Below, in pieces: positions 46,688 through 54,996 of a stretch of DNA of 64,000 nucleotides. The position numbers were made by a program, and so were the translations under genes. The number at the start of each line of letters is the position of its first letter. Positions within the stretch are counted from its first letter, which is position 1. The notes beneath the pieces are model-generated. The model did not search any database and was not told where the DNA came from. It saw nothing but the letters and a program-made list of their open reading frames with translations. Source of the DNA: Bacillus alkalicellulosilyticus (GTDB taxonomy: Bacteria; Bacillota; Bacilli; Bacillales; Bacillaceae_F); contig NZ_KV917381.1 in NCBI RefSeq assembly GCF_002019795.1, positions 71,008 through 135,007 of the forward strand. Reading direction: 5' to 3'.

Positions 46688-48448
46688 ATGTACAAACAAT
46701 TTCAACCCACCGCACATAACCTAACTCCTTATCTTTTTTTTACAGGTAAAGGAGGAGTTGGGAAAACATCAACTGCTTGTGCCACGGCCGTTCATTTAGC
46801 TTTAGAAGGCAAGCGAGTATTACTTGTCAGTACAGACCCTGCATCAAACTTACAAGATGTGTTTGAAGTGCCTATTCATCGAGAACCTGTTCGCATTCCT
46901 GGTGTTACAGGTTTGTATGCTGTTAACATTAACCCAGAAGAAGTAGCAAAAGCCTATCGTGAGAGAGTAATAGGGCCGTATCGTGATAAACTGCCTGCAC
47001 CCGTCGTTTCTCAAATGGAAGAGCAACTATCTGGAGCTTGTACCGTTGAAATTGCTGCGTTTGATGAGTTTACGTCAATTTTAACAAACGATCTGAAAAA
47101 TCAAATGTACGACCATATCATTTTTGATACGGCGCCGACAGGTCACACGCTACGATTGTTGCAATTGCCAAGTGCATGGACTCATTTCTTAGACCAAACA
47201 CCGCATGGGGCATCTTGTCTTGGACCATTAGCTGGATTAGAAGCTAAAAAAAACATGTACAATGATGCTGTAGAGGTGTTATCAGATAAGGCTAAAACAA
47301 CAGTAATCCTGGTCACAAGACCTGATATATCTTCAATTGAAGAGGCCAATCGAGCTTCGAAAGAATTAAAAGAGGTTGGTCTTGAAAATCAATGGTTGCT
47401 CATAAATGGTAAGCTTCAAGAATATAAGAAAGATGATGTCATTGCTTCTGCCTTTTATGAAAAACAAGAAGAGGCGATTAAACATATTCCTAAACAATTA
47501 CTGGATCTTACAACCTATGAAATTCCGTATGTCCCTTATCAATTGACTGGAATAGCATCATTAAAGTCGTTATTTACGAACGGGAACATCGAAAATCCAA
47601 CAGAAAAACCCGAGATTATGGATATGCCAACCCTTGAGAACGTTGTGGTAAAAATGAGTGAAAGAAAAACGGGTGTTGTCATGACAATGGGCAAAGGCGG
47701 AGTGGGGAAAACGACTGTAGCTGCTGCAATTGCAGTTGGTCTTGCTGAAAAAGGACTCAAAGTAAAGTTAACGACAACTGACCCTGCCGCTCATTTATCG
47801 TATGTTTTTCAAAATACGATAGAGGACCGAATTACACTTAGTGAAATCAATCCTACAGCTGAGGTGGAAAAGTATCGAAAACAGGTACTTTTACAAGCAA
47901 AAGCAAAGGGTGTAGATGAAGAGGGTTTAGCCTATTTAGAAGAGGATTTACAATCTCCATGTACAGAGGAAATTGCTGTCTTTCAAGCATTTGCTAAAGT
48001 GGTAGAAGAGGCAGAGGATTGCTTTGTTGTCATTGATACGGCGCCGACAGGGCATACATTACTTTTGTTGGATGCCACTCAATCGTATCAAAAAGAAGTA
48101 GAACGAACAGGTGCAGACGTTCATCCTTCCGTACAAAAATTATTACCACGATTACGAAATGAAAAAGAAACTGATGTTGTTATCGTTACCTTACCAGAGG
48201 CAACCCCAGTATACGAAGCAAGTCGGTTACAGGATGATTTAAAGCGAGCGGGAATTACACCAAGTTGGTGGGTTATTAACCAAAGTTTAGCCGCAACACA
48301 AACAACAGACCCAATTCTACACGGACGAGCTTTATCTGAAGGTCGATGGATAAAGGAAGTAACTAAAAATAACAATCAAGTTGCTGTAATTCCATGGCAA
48401 GTTCATGGTACGATAGGATATGAACTTTTAAAATCGTTAGTAAACTAG
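46688..48448 (+). CDS. arsA: arsenite-transporting ATPase ArsA
   Basis: ArsA powers export through ArsB. The 586-aa protein has two ATPase halves joined by a linker: A1 with FTGKGGVGKTSTACATAV, A2 with MGKGGVGKTTVAAAIAVGL. Each half has a DTAPTGHT signal-transducing motif. The three metalloid-binding cysteines can be placed by comparison with known ArsA: SGACTVEIA, GASCLGPLAG and QSPCTEEIAVF. ATG at 46688 follows CGGAGTAGG. It is followed 11 bp later by the Sec-containing HesB-like gene. Confidence 0.95.
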   Translation: MYKQFQPTAHNLTPYLFFTGKGGVGKTSTACATAVHLALEGKRVLLVSTDPASNLQDVFEVPIHREPVRIPGVTGLYAVNINPEEVAKAYRERVIGPYRDKLPAPVVSQMEEQLSGACTVEIAAFDEFTSILTNDLKNQMYDHIIFDTAPTGHTLRLLQLPSAWTHFLDQTPHGASCLGPLAGLEAKKNMYNDAVEVLSDKAKTTVILVTRPDISSIEEANRASKELKEVGLENQWLLINGKLQEYKKDDVIASAFYEKQEEAIKHIPKQLLDLTTYEIPYVPYQLTGIASLKSLFTNGNIENPTEKPEIMDMPTLENVVVKMSERKTGVVMTMGKGGVGKTTVAAAIAVGLAEKGLKVKLTTTDPAAHLSYVFQNTIEDRITLSEINPTAEVEKYRKQVLLQAKAKGVDEEGLAYLEEDLQSPCTEEIAVFQAFAKVVEEAEDCFVVIDTAPTGHTLLLLDATQSYQKEVERTGADVHPSVQKLLPRLRNEKETDVVIVTLPEATPVYEASRLQDDLKRAGITPSWWVINQSLAATQTTDPILHGRALSEGRWIKEVTKNNNQVAVIPWQVHGTIGYELLKSLVN

Positions 48449-48459
48449 GAGGAATATTG

Positions 48460-48741
48460 ATGCAAATTACAGACCAGGCAAAAGAAACTTTGCTTGAAAT
48501 CCTCGAAGAAAAGCAAGCGAATGGGATACGCATTTACTTAGCTGGCATGGGCTGAGGATCGCCTAAATTAGGACTGGCTCTGGATGAGCCAGAAGCAGAA
48601 GATAAAGTGGAAACGATTAATGGAATTCAAGTCGCTATTGAAAAAGTGATAGAAAGAGAAGCTGAACCTTTAACTCTTGATGTTCAAGAATACAATGGAC
48701 AAAAGGGCTTTGTTTTATTAGGACAGAATGAGTGTTGTTAA
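48460..48741 (+). CDS. HesB/IscA-like protein with in-frame TGA, probable selenoprotein
   Basis: This 93-residue frame starts at an ATG 7 bases after an AGGAGG site, 11 bp after arsA, and is interrupted only by one TGA codon at 48553-48555 (residue 32). The reading continues in frame to TAA at 48739-48741. The N-terminus reads MQITDQAKETLLEILEEKQ and RIYLAGMG, then the TGA, then GSPKLGLALDEPEAED; the C-terminus ends GQNECC. This is the HesB/IscA fold, and the TGA aligns with the first conserved Fe-S or metal-binding cysteine. A hairpin at 48574-48592 fits a bacterial SECIS element, so TGA likely encodes selenocysteine. HesB-like selenoproteins are a known but rare family. A nonsense mutation is the alternative. 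Confidence 0.78.
48574..48592 (+). promoter_or_regulatory. SECIS-like hairpin of the HesB-like gene
   Basis: CTGGCTC (48574-48580) pairs perfectly with GAGCCAG (48586-48592) around the loop TGGAT. The stem begins 18 nt after the TGA at 48553-48555 and the loop begins 25 nt after it. The loop has G at its second position. These features match the described bacterial SECIS pattern. Confidence 0.65.
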
Positions 48742-48811
48742 CTCAATGTTACTTGCCTAAAGTTAAATGTACTACTCATTTATTAACATAGAATTTTTAT
48801 TTTTTTGATTT

Positions 48812-48845
48812 AAAAGGAAGGCTACTCATGGAGTCTTCCTTTTTA
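48812..48845 (+). terminator. intrinsic terminator after the ars operon
   Basis: AAAAGGAAGGCT pairs with AGTCTTCCTTTT (one G-T pair) around ACTCATGG, with a T-rich end. Confidence 0.75.
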
Positions 48846-48930
48846 GTTATATACCAAGGAAGCGTATATTTTGGGGAATGGGGTATATGAATGGTATAAT
48901 TAGACAAAATGAAAAATAAGAGGTGATATA

Positions 48931-49437
48931 ATGGTTAGCAAAAAATTAGTGGAAGCATTAAATGACCAAATGAACTTTGAGTTCTATTCGGCACATGCTT
49001 ACTTAGCGATGGCAGCATATTGTTCTGCGGAGAGCTTAGATGGATTTTCAAATTTTTATTTAATCCAAGCAGAAGAGGAACGATTTCATGCGATGAAGTT
49101 TTATAACTTTATCAATGCCATTGGTGAACGAGCAACAATTACTGGTTTTGATAAACCTAATAACAAATTCACATCAATATTAGACACCTACGAAAAAGCA
49201 TTATTACAGGAAAAAGAAGTTACAAAACGAATTTATCACTTATCAGACTTAGCTTGGGACGAAAGAGAGCACGCCACAATTAACTTTTTAAAGTGGTTCA
49301 TTGAAGAGCAAGTAGAAGAAGAAGATATGTTTGACACGATTATCCAAAAGTTAAAACGAATTGATGATGATAGCAACGCATTTTTCATGTTAGATGAAGA
49401 GTTTTCTAAAAGAACATTTGAGCCAGAAGCTGAATAG
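48931..49437 (+). CDS. ftnA: ferritin, FtnA type
   Basis: Ferritin oxidises and stores iron in a 24-subunit shell. The 168-aa protein is a typical non-haem four-helix bundle: MVSKKLVEALNDQMNFEFYSAHAYLAMAAYC has the first ferroxidase Glu, QAEEERFHAMKFYNFI has the EExxH ligand motif and WFIEEQVEEEDMF the last helix ligand. ATG follows AGAGGTG. It stands alone between two terminators. TATAAT at 48895-48900 is a possible -10 box. No iron-box palindrome was recognised. Confidence 0.93.
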   Translation: MVSKKLVEALNDQMNFEFYSAHAYLAMAAYCSAESLDGFSNFYLIQAEEERFHAMKFYNFINAIGERATITGFDKPNNKFTSILDTYEKALLQEKEVTKRIYHLSDLAWDEREHATINFLKWFIEEQVEEEDMFDTIIQKLKRIDDDSNAFFMLDEEFSKRTFEPEAE

Positions 49438-49447
49438 GGTCTAGGAC

Positions 49448-49496
49448 AAAAGGGTGAGATAAAAGGTGAAAAAACCTGTGTCTCATCCTTTTTTTA
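49448..49496 (+). terminator. intrinsic terminator after ferritin
   Basis: AAAGGGTGAGA pairs with TCTCATCCTTT, with inner AAAGGT/AACCT pairing, followed by a seven-T run. Part of it (GACAAAAGG) resembles the GGGTGG-type hairpins. Confidence 0.8.
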
Positions 49497-49639
49497 TCCT
49501 ATTACCTTTGCTTTATTGTTTTCCTATAAAAGTGTTGTGTTTGTCTACTAAAATTGGTACAGTTTTCTTATACTTCTTTATTTTGTAACTACCATATAAT
49601 TGAGTATTTAGTCATCCGACTAAAAAAATCCTAAAAAAA

Positions 49640-49665
49640 TGAAACGTCTTGTTTGGAGTTCCGTA
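49640..49665 (+). promoter_or_regulatory. SigW promoter of the pspA-nfeD-floT operon
   Basis: TGAAAC (49640-49645) and CGTA (49662-49665) are separated by 16 bases, a match to the SigW consensus. The sigma factor itself is encoded at 17799 in this window. Confidence 0.85.
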
Positions 49666-49713
49666 AGTATAGTATGTAATTACAAAGAACAGAAATGATG
49701 AGGAGGAATATTC

Positions 49714-50400
49714 ATGTTTCAATTTTTTAGAAGAATCCGTACTTTGGTAAGTTCTGAGCTGCACAATATGATTGACAAGGCAGAAGACCCGGTGAAAATG
49801 CTAGATGAGTATTTGCGTGAAATGGAACAAGAAATCGCAGAAGTGGAAAGCTCTACGGCTAAAATTATGGCTGAAGAAAAGCTACTAAAGCGTAAATGTG
49901 AAGATGCTAGTAAAACAATTTCTATCCGTGAGGAACAAGCACTTAAGGCGTTAGAGGACAGTAATGAAGAGCTAGCGAGAAGAGTGTTAAGTGATAAAGC
50001 TAGACTAGAATCAGAGTTAGCGGAAATCACAACATTACATGGAAACGCAGTTGCACAAGTAGAAGACTTAAAAGGTAAATTAACAGAAATGAAATCTGAG
50101 TTCCAAGAGATGAAACAAAAAAGGTCAGCTCTTATCACTAGGGCACAAGCAGCAAAAGCCCAATCTCAGGTCAATAAATCGTTATCCAATATGAATAGCG
50201 AAGGCTCAAAACGAGGATTTGAAAGAATGGAAGAGAAGATTCTAAGGTTTGAAGCTGAAGCAGAGGCTAGTGAGGAAATGAGAGATACTTCAACAAGTTT
50301 TGATAAAGAATTAAAAGAGCTTGATAAAAAATCGGGTGTTGATAATGAACTCGAGCGTTTAAAGGAAAAGTTAGCACAAAAAAATCAACCTAAGGAATAA
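49714..50400 (+). CDS. pspA: PspA/IM30-family envelope-stress protein
   Basis: PspA proteins bind stressed membranes and keep the proton barrier. The 228-aa product begins FQFFRRIRTLVSSELHNMIDKAEDPVKMLDEYLREMEQEI, the family's amphipathic first helix and conserved DPVKMLDEYLREME. The rest is a long coiled coil of about 160 residues, ending with a charged tail. ATG is preceded by GAGGAGG. The gene is controlled by the SigW-type promoter at 49640. The following gene begins within 6 bp, so the three genes pspA, nfeD and floT are one unit. In B. subtilis pspA and the yuaF-floT operon are separate but both SigW-dependent. Confidence 0.92.
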   Translation: MFQFFRRIRTLVSSELHNMIDKAEDPVKMLDEYLREMEQEIAEVESSTAKIMAEEKLLKRKCEDASKTISIREEQALKALEDSNEELARRVLSDKARLESELAEITTLHGNAVAQVEDLKGKLTEMKSEFQEMKQKRSALITRAQAAKAQSQVNKSLSNMNSEGSKRGFERMEEKILRFEAEAEASEEMRDTSTSFDKELKELDKKSGVDNELERLKEKLAQKNQPKE

Positions 50401-50405
50401 TGACT

Positions 50406-50936
50406 ATGGAGCTATTAGGCTATACGTTAGAGAACATATATTTAGCAGGACTTATCATTGGGGGGAGTTTAACTCTCCTCTATATCTTATTAGGTGATAT
50501 CATTGAAGGTATGTTTGAATTCATACCTGAGGGCATCTTTAATCCGAGTCTTGTTTTATCATTTATTTCAATTTTTAGTGGAGCTGGTTATTTATTTGAA
50601 AGGCTATCAGCGATGAACAGCTTCGTCATCTTCTTTTTTTCTGGTGGTATAGCTTTTTTAGTAGTGACACTATTAAATATCTTTGTCTTTATCCCACTTT
50701 CTAATGCAGAAGAGTCACTGGCGTATTCAGATGAAGATTTAAAGGGACGAATAGGGAAAGTGATTGTTACAATCCCAGCAGATGGTTTTGGTGAAGTTAT
50801 CATTGAAAGCAAAACGCTTCGCATTGCCAAATCTGCACGTAGCTTTGATGGGGTCGATATTCCATATGATAGCGAAGTCCTAGTCATTGACGTGAACCAA
50901 GGAGTTCTACATGTTACAAAACATGAGAAACTATAA
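50406..50936 (+). CDS. NfeD-like membrane protein, partner of flotillin
   Basis: The 176-aa protein has four membrane helices (LAGLIIGGSLTLLYILLG, LVLSFISIFSGAGYLFERL, FVIFFFSGGIAFLVVTLLNIFV) and a C-terminal beta-barrel OB-fold (GRIGKVIVTIPADGFGEVIIES to VDVNQGVLHVTKHEKL), the NfeD layout of YuaF. YuaF-type proteins act with flotillin in membrane organisation. I use the ATG at 50406; an ATG at 50400 overlaps the pspA stop codon but is only 2 bases from the ribosome site AAGGA. It lies directly before the flotillin gene. Confidence 0.88.
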   Translation: MELLGYTLENIYLAGLIIGGSLTLLYILLGDIIEGMFEFIPEGIFNPSLVLSFISIFSGAGYLFERLSAMNSFVIFFFSGGIAFLVVTLLNIFVFIPLSNAEESLAYSDEDLKGRIGKVIVTIPADGFGEVIIESKTLRIAKSARSFDGVDIPYDSEVLVIDVNQGVLHVTKHEKL

Positions 50937-50963
50937 AAGTAAGAAATAAAAAGGAGGATATGA

Positions 50964-52511
50964 ATGGGAACAATGGAACCAATTTTTATCGTAATAGGCG
51001 TTTTAGTTGTTATTGTTTTAGCACTTATTGGAGTTTTTGTTTCAAAATACAGAACTGCTGGACCAGATGAAGCCCTAATTGTTACAGGAAGTTACTTAGG
51101 AAAGAAAAATGTAAATATTGATGAAGCGGGAAATCGAATTAAAATTGTTCGAGGTGGAGGTACTTTCATTCTACCGGTTTTTCAACAAGCCAAACCTCTG
51201 AGTCTATTATCTAGTAAACTAGATGTTTCGACTCCAGAAGTATACACGGAACAAGGTGTACCTGTTATGGCAGATGGAACAGCCATCATAAAAATTGGAG
51301 GTTCTATAAGCGAAATTGCCACAGCTGCTGAGCAATTTTTAGGAAAGACAAAACAAGACCGTGAACAAGAAGCGAAGGAAGTATTAGAAGGACATCTTCG
51401 TTCGATTTTGGGTTCAATGACCGTTGAGGAAATTTATAAGAACCGTGAGAAGTTTTCACAAGAAGTGCAAAAGGTAGCCTCACAGGACTTAGCGAAAATG
51501 GGGCTAGTCATCGTTTCCTTTACGATTAAAGATGTTCGTGACCCGAATGGGTATTTAGATTCGTTAGGAAAACCTAGAATCGCTCAAGTGAAGCGTGATG
51601 CTGATATAGCCACTGCTGAAGCGATTAAAGAAACAAGAATTAAGCAGGCTGAGGCAGAGAAAGAAGCGAAGCGTTCAGAGCTTGAAAGAGCAACTGAAAT
51701 TGCCGAGGCTGAAAAATCCAATCAATTAAAAGTAGCTGAATTTAGAACTGAGCAAGACAGAGCGAAAGCCCGTGCCGACCAAGCTTATCATCTAGAAGAA
51801 GCACGTTCGAAGCAAGATGTAATGGAACAACAAATGCAAATTCAAATCATCGAGCGTCAAAAGCAAATTGAACTCGAAGAAAAAGAAATTGCTCGTCGTG
51901 AAAAGCAGTATGATTCTGAAGTGAAAAAGAAAGCAGATGCAGACCGTTATGCTGTAGAACAAGCAGCCGAAGCAGATAAACGTAAACAACTTGCTGAGGC
52001 AGATGCTAATAAATATCGTATTGAAGCTCAAGCGAAAGCAGAAGCTGAAAAAATTCGTATCGATGGTTTAGCTAAAGCAGAAGCTGAAAAAGCACAAGGG
52101 GAAGCAGAAGCAGAAGTTATCCGCTTGAAAGGTCTTGCTGAAGCCGAAGCGAAAGAAAAAATTGCTGAAGCTTATGAGAAGTATGGTGAGGCTGCAATGC
52201 TCGATATGATTTTAGAAATGTTGCCTTCTTACGCTAAAGAAGTCGCAAGTCCATTATCGAATATTGAGAAGATTACTGTTGTTGACACAGGAGGTAGCGG
52301 TAAAAACAGTGGTGCAAACAAAATTACAGGTTACGCTACCGACTTAATGAGTTCGCTTCAGGAATCACTTAAAGCATCATCTGGAATTGATGTGAAGGAA
52401 TTAATTGAGAACTTCTCAGGTAAAGCGAATGTGCGACAAAGCATAGACCAATTAACTGAAGAAGTTAGAAGTAAACAAGAAGTGTCAACAGAGACTGTAG
52501 AAGAGAAGTAA
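50964..52511 (+). CDS. floT: flotillin FloT
   Basis: Flotillin scaffolds membrane microdomains that hold signalling and secretion proteins. The 515-aa protein has an N-terminal membrane anchor (PIFIVIGVLVVIVLALIGVFV), a PHB/SPFH domain (about residues 25-240, with VYTEQGVPVMADGTAIIKIGG) and a long coiled coil rich in Ala, Glu and Lys (repeated AEAEKEAKR-type and KAEAEKIR segments) up to about residue 430. The C-terminal part has Gly/Ser-rich segments. ATG follows AAGGAGG. It is transcribed with pspA and nfeD. Confidence 0.95.
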   Translation: MGTMEPIFIVIGVLVVIVLALIGVFVSKYRTAGPDEALIVTGSYLGKKNVNIDEAGNRIKIVRGGGTFILPVFQQAKPLSLLSSKLDVSTPEVYTEQGVPVMADGTAIIKIGGSISEIATAAEQFLGKTKQDREQEAKEVLEGHLRSILGSMTVEEIYKNREKFSQEVQKVASQDLAKMGLVIVSFTIKDVRDPNGYLDSLGKPRIAQVKRDADIATAEAIKETRIKQAEAEKEAKRSELERATEIAEAEKSNQLKVAEFRTEQDRAKARADQAYHLEEARSKQDVMEQQMQIQIIERQKQIELEEKEIARREKQYDSEVKKKADADRYAVEQAAEADKRKQLAEADANKYRIEAQAKAEAEKIRIDGLAKAEAEKAQGEAEAEVIRLKGLAEAEAKEKIAEAYEKYGEAAMLDMILEMLPSYAKEVASPLSNIEKITVVDTGGSGKNSGANKITGYATDLMSSLQESLKASSGIDVKELIENFSGKANVRQSIDQLTEEVRSKQEVSTETVEEK

Positions 52512-52518
52512 TTTATAT

Positions 52519-52561
52519 GGAGGCAATGAGGTTAAATTTACACTTCATTGCCTCTTTTATT
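52519..52561 (+). terminator. intrinsic terminator after floT
   Basis: GAGGCAATGA pairs perfectly with TCATTGCCTC and is followed by TTTTATTT. Confidence 0.9.
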
Positions 52562-52640
52562 TCTAACTAGGAAGGATAATCCTATTAAATAGCTAATAGT
52601 TAATAAGAGAATTAACTTTAAACAAGCAGGAGTGGTTACT

Positions 52641-53630
52641 ATGCAAAAGACAATAAAATGGGGAATCCTTGGGAATGCTGGTATTGCCAGAAGTGTCATG
52701 ATTCCTACTATAAAAGAAACAGAGAACAACGAAGTATGGGCTATTGCTAGCTCAAGTGGTTCTGCGCAAAAAACAGCAGATGAATTTGGAATTCCAACAG
52801 TCTATAACTCGTATGTTGAATTGTTAGAAGACACAGAGATTGATGCAGTCTATATTCCACTTCCAAATTCGTTACATAAAGAATGGGTCATCAAGGCGGC
52901 AAATTATAAAAAGCATGTCCTATGTGAAAAACCAGCAGCTATCACTTCAGCTGAAGTTGAAGAAATGGGACAAGCATGCCGTGATAACGGAGTTATTTTT
53001 ATGGAAGCCTTTATGTATCAATTTCACCCACAGCATCATCGAGTCAAAGAAATTATTCAGTCAGGTGAAATAGGCGAATTGAAAGCAATTGATTCGGTAT
53101 TCTCATTTGTGCTTGATATTGAACAAGAAAACATTCGTTTGAAAAAGGAAACAGGTGGGGGAAGCTTATTTGATGTAGGATGCTACTGTTTGCATGTCAG
53201 TCGCTTGTTAACGGAAAGTGAGCCAGAAAGTGTCTATGTTTCCGCAGAGCTTAACGAAGAAGGCGTCGATATTTCAGCATTTGGTACACTTCATTTTCCT
53301 GGGAATGTAACGGCTACGTTCCGCAGTAGCTTTCAACACTTCTTCCAAGAACAGTATACAGTTATCGGAAAAAAAGGAGTCATTCACGTCCCGGTTGCTT
53401 TTCGACCAGATAACCAAGGTGGAGTTGCTAAAATAATCATTAAGTCTGATGATGGTGAACGTGAAGAGTTGGTTACAGGTCATCAGTACATTGAACAGAT
53501 CGAACACTTCTCTAATAGCATCCTCTCAGGAACGGAGCCAGCTTACTCCAGTGATAAAACGGTTTTAAATATGAAAACCGTCGAAGCGTGTTTAAAATCA
53601 ATTGAACGAAAAGAAGTCGTTTTTTTATAA
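52641..53630 (+). CDS. Gfo/Idh/MocA-family oxidoreductase
   Basis: The 329-aa protein has a Rossmann fold starting KWGILGNAGIARSVMIPTI, the family's EKPAA motif in HVLCEKPAAITSAEVEEM, and a C-terminal substrate domain with GGGSLFDVGCYCLHVSRLL, containing the typical catalytic-region motif. Members use NAD(P) to act on sugars, inositol or related compounds. I start at MQKTIKW, preceded by AGGAG at 8 bases; a GTG nine bases upstream lacks proper spacing. It stands alone between two terminators, so the substrate cannot be inferred. Confidence 0.9.
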   Translation: MQKTIKWGILGNAGIARSVMIPTIKETENNEVWAIASSSGSAQKTADEFGIPTVYNSYVELLEDTEIDAVYIPLPNSLHKEWVIKAANYKKHVLCEKPAAITSAEVEEMGQACRDNGVIFMEAFMYQFHPQHHRVKEIIQSGEIGELKAIDSVFSFVLDIEQENIRLKKETGGGSLFDVGCYCLHVSRLLTESEPESVYVSAELNEEGVDISAFGTLHFPGNVTATFRSSFQHFFQEQYTVIGKKGVIHVPVAFRPDNQGGVAKIIIKSDDGEREELVTGHQYIEQIEHFSNSILSGTEPAYSSDKTVLNMKTVEACLKSIERKEVVFL

Positions 53631-53633
53631 GAA

Positions 53634-53676
53634 AAAAGCAATGCAAGTGGACTATCCACCTTGCTTTGCTTTTTTA
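53634..53676 (+). terminator. intrinsic terminator after the Gfo/Idh/MocA gene
   Basis: AAAAAAGCA at the left and TGCTTTTTT at the right enclose an inner GCAAGTGG/CCACCTTGC stem with one bulge, followed by a T-run. It faces the convergent hydrolase gene. Confidence 0.75.
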
Positions 53677-53686
53677 GTGTGTTTTC

Positions 53687-54499
53687 CTAATGCTTTGAGT
53701 TTGGTTGCTCAACAATTGACGATATTAAATGCATAGGAGACATCTCTCCTCTTGAGAACCAGCTGACTAATCTTTGAGAAGGTAACAGTTTTTCGGTTAT
53801 AGACTCTAGCGAATAGCCTTCTTTTTTTAAATCGAGCGTTTCTTGCATAAGCCATTGTAAGTATTCCTTTTTGGCAAGTAGACCTTCCTTCCCGTCCTCT
53901 ACAATCCCGACATGGCCACAGAACAGGGTGTCAAAGTTATATTTTACGACTTTATCTATGGATTCAATTAATTGAGGAACCGATTCATTTCTCATTCCAT
54001 ACAATAATCGTCTTCCTAAGAATAGATCACCAGAGAATAACCATTTTTGGTCTTCTTCTACAATTGTAATGTGATCTTCTGAGTGACCTGGAGTTTCTAC
54101 AATCGAAAAATGAAAATGGTTTGTTTTTAATTCATTGTGTAGAGGAAGACTTGAAATCGTTTCTAAGTGACCCCAAATGAGTTTACGATAAAGTGGGATA
54201 TGAGCTTGTCCCAGTTTTATTGCTGTTGCAGGGTTCATATAGACAGGTACATTTCGTTCCTTTGAAATCCAGGCAGCATTTCCTGTATGGTCTTCATGAT
54301 AGTGAGTAATTACAATCCCTGTAATATGAAGGGTTTTAATAAACTTTTGTAAGTCCTTTCTTGCACAAGGTGGACCGGTATCAATTAAAAGTCCGTCAAT
54401 ATAGTAACAACAATAGGTGAACTTTCGTCCGAAACGATAAATAGACCCTTGTAAACATTGAACAGGACCAAATCTACGAATTTGAAAAGCGGTTTTCAT
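53687..54499 (-). CDS. metallo-beta-lactamase-fold hydrolase
   Basis: The 270-aa protein has the MBL zinc motif HYHEDHTGN (HxHxDH) near residue 80, and later motifs ETPGHSEDHI and FSGDLFLG. The C-terminus includes FCGHVGIVEDGKE. Such proteins hydrolyse esters, thioesters, lactones or other bonds; the closest subfamilies are glyoxalase II-like or unclassified hydrolases. The start is ATG at 54499 with GGAGTAAG upstream. It is convergent with the preceding oxidoreductase gene. The substrate is unknown. Confidence 0.88.
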   Translation of the reverse strand: MKTAFQIRRFGPVQCLQGSIYRFGRKFTYCCYYIDGLLIDTGPPCARKDLQKFIKTLHITGIVITHYHEDHTGNAAWISKERNVPVYMNPATAIKLGQAHIPLYRKLIWGHLETISSLPLHNELKTNHFHFSIVETPGHSEDHITIVEEDQKWLFSGDLFLGRRLLYGMRNESVPQLIESIDKVVKYNFDTLFCGHVGIVEDGKEGLLAKKEYLQWLMQETLDLKKEGYSLESITEKLLPSQRLVSWFSRGEMSPMHLISSIVEQPNSKH

Positions 54500-54567
54500 C
54501 TTACTCCTCCGTTAAATGAATGACTATTGGCAGTATAGCATATTATAGCCATTCATCAACAGATGTT

Positions 54568-54846
54568 CTATTGCTTAGGTGGAACAAATAAAGAGTCTAG
54601 GATATCACCAACTGGCATATGACGAATTTCCCGCATCAGTTCATCCATCCCCCCTGCTACATTACCCTGTAATAAGATTTGAACTGTTTTATCTTTGTCT
54701 AAGAGGATAGATTGAACACGTAATGAATTTGTCAGAATAGCTGCAATTATAGCGATTTGTTCAGGAGAAAGGTTCATTCCCCGTTTTTTTGCGAAGGCTT
54801 TAAAGGACGCATAAGGGTCACTCCCGTGTGAACCTCGGTGGCTCAT
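54568..54846 (-). CDS. conserved-looking small protein, 92 aa
   Basis: I start at MSHRGSHGSDPYASFKAFAKKRG, after an AGGATGG site. The remainder is mostly two helices: NLSPEQIAIIAAILTNSLRV and a loop VQSILLDKDKTVQILLQGNVAGGMDELMREIRHMPVGDILDSLF. There is no signal peptide, membrane helix or metal motif. I do not recognise the family, though the pattern of a short Gly/Ser head, helical core and PP-tail looks like a small conserved Bacillus protein. It is 24 bp from another small gene on the same strand. Confidence 0.65.
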   Translation of the reverse strand: MSHRGSHGSDPYASFKAFAKKRGMNLSPEQIAIIAAILTNSLRVQSILLDKDKTVQILLQGNVAGGMDELMREIRHMPVGDILDSLFVPPKQ

Positions 54847-54870
54847 GACAAACACCATCCTATCTTATGT

Positions 54871-54996
54871 TTAATCTTGGTCAAATAATAATAGGGGACT
54901 TGCAGGAGCGTCGTGCCCTTCTCTTTTTGGGCCAAAAACAAATGAAATGACAATAAATAACGTAACAACTAGTAAAACTGTTTTTGAAAATCTCAT
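54871..54996 (-). CDS. small membrane-anchored protein, 41 aa
   Basis: The frame starts MRFSKTVLLVVTLFIVISFV, one hydrophobic helix with a basic start, and continues FGPKREGHDAPASPLLLFDQD. GGAGG lies 6 bases upstream of the ATG. The pattern fits a small secreted or single-pass anchored peptide with a short outside tail. It is upstream of the 92-aa gene on the same strand, so the two may be one transcript. The function is unknown. Confidence 0.6.
   Translation of the reverse strand: MRFSKTVLLVVTLFIVISFVFGPKREGHDAPASPLLLFDQD

Noticed and set aside
48553-48555. TGA in the HesB-like gene as simple nonsense decay
   Set aside because: The frame beyond TGA is intact and conserved-looking, the TGA replaces the expected Cys exactly, and a SECIS-like hairpin follows. 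Still possible, but less likely.
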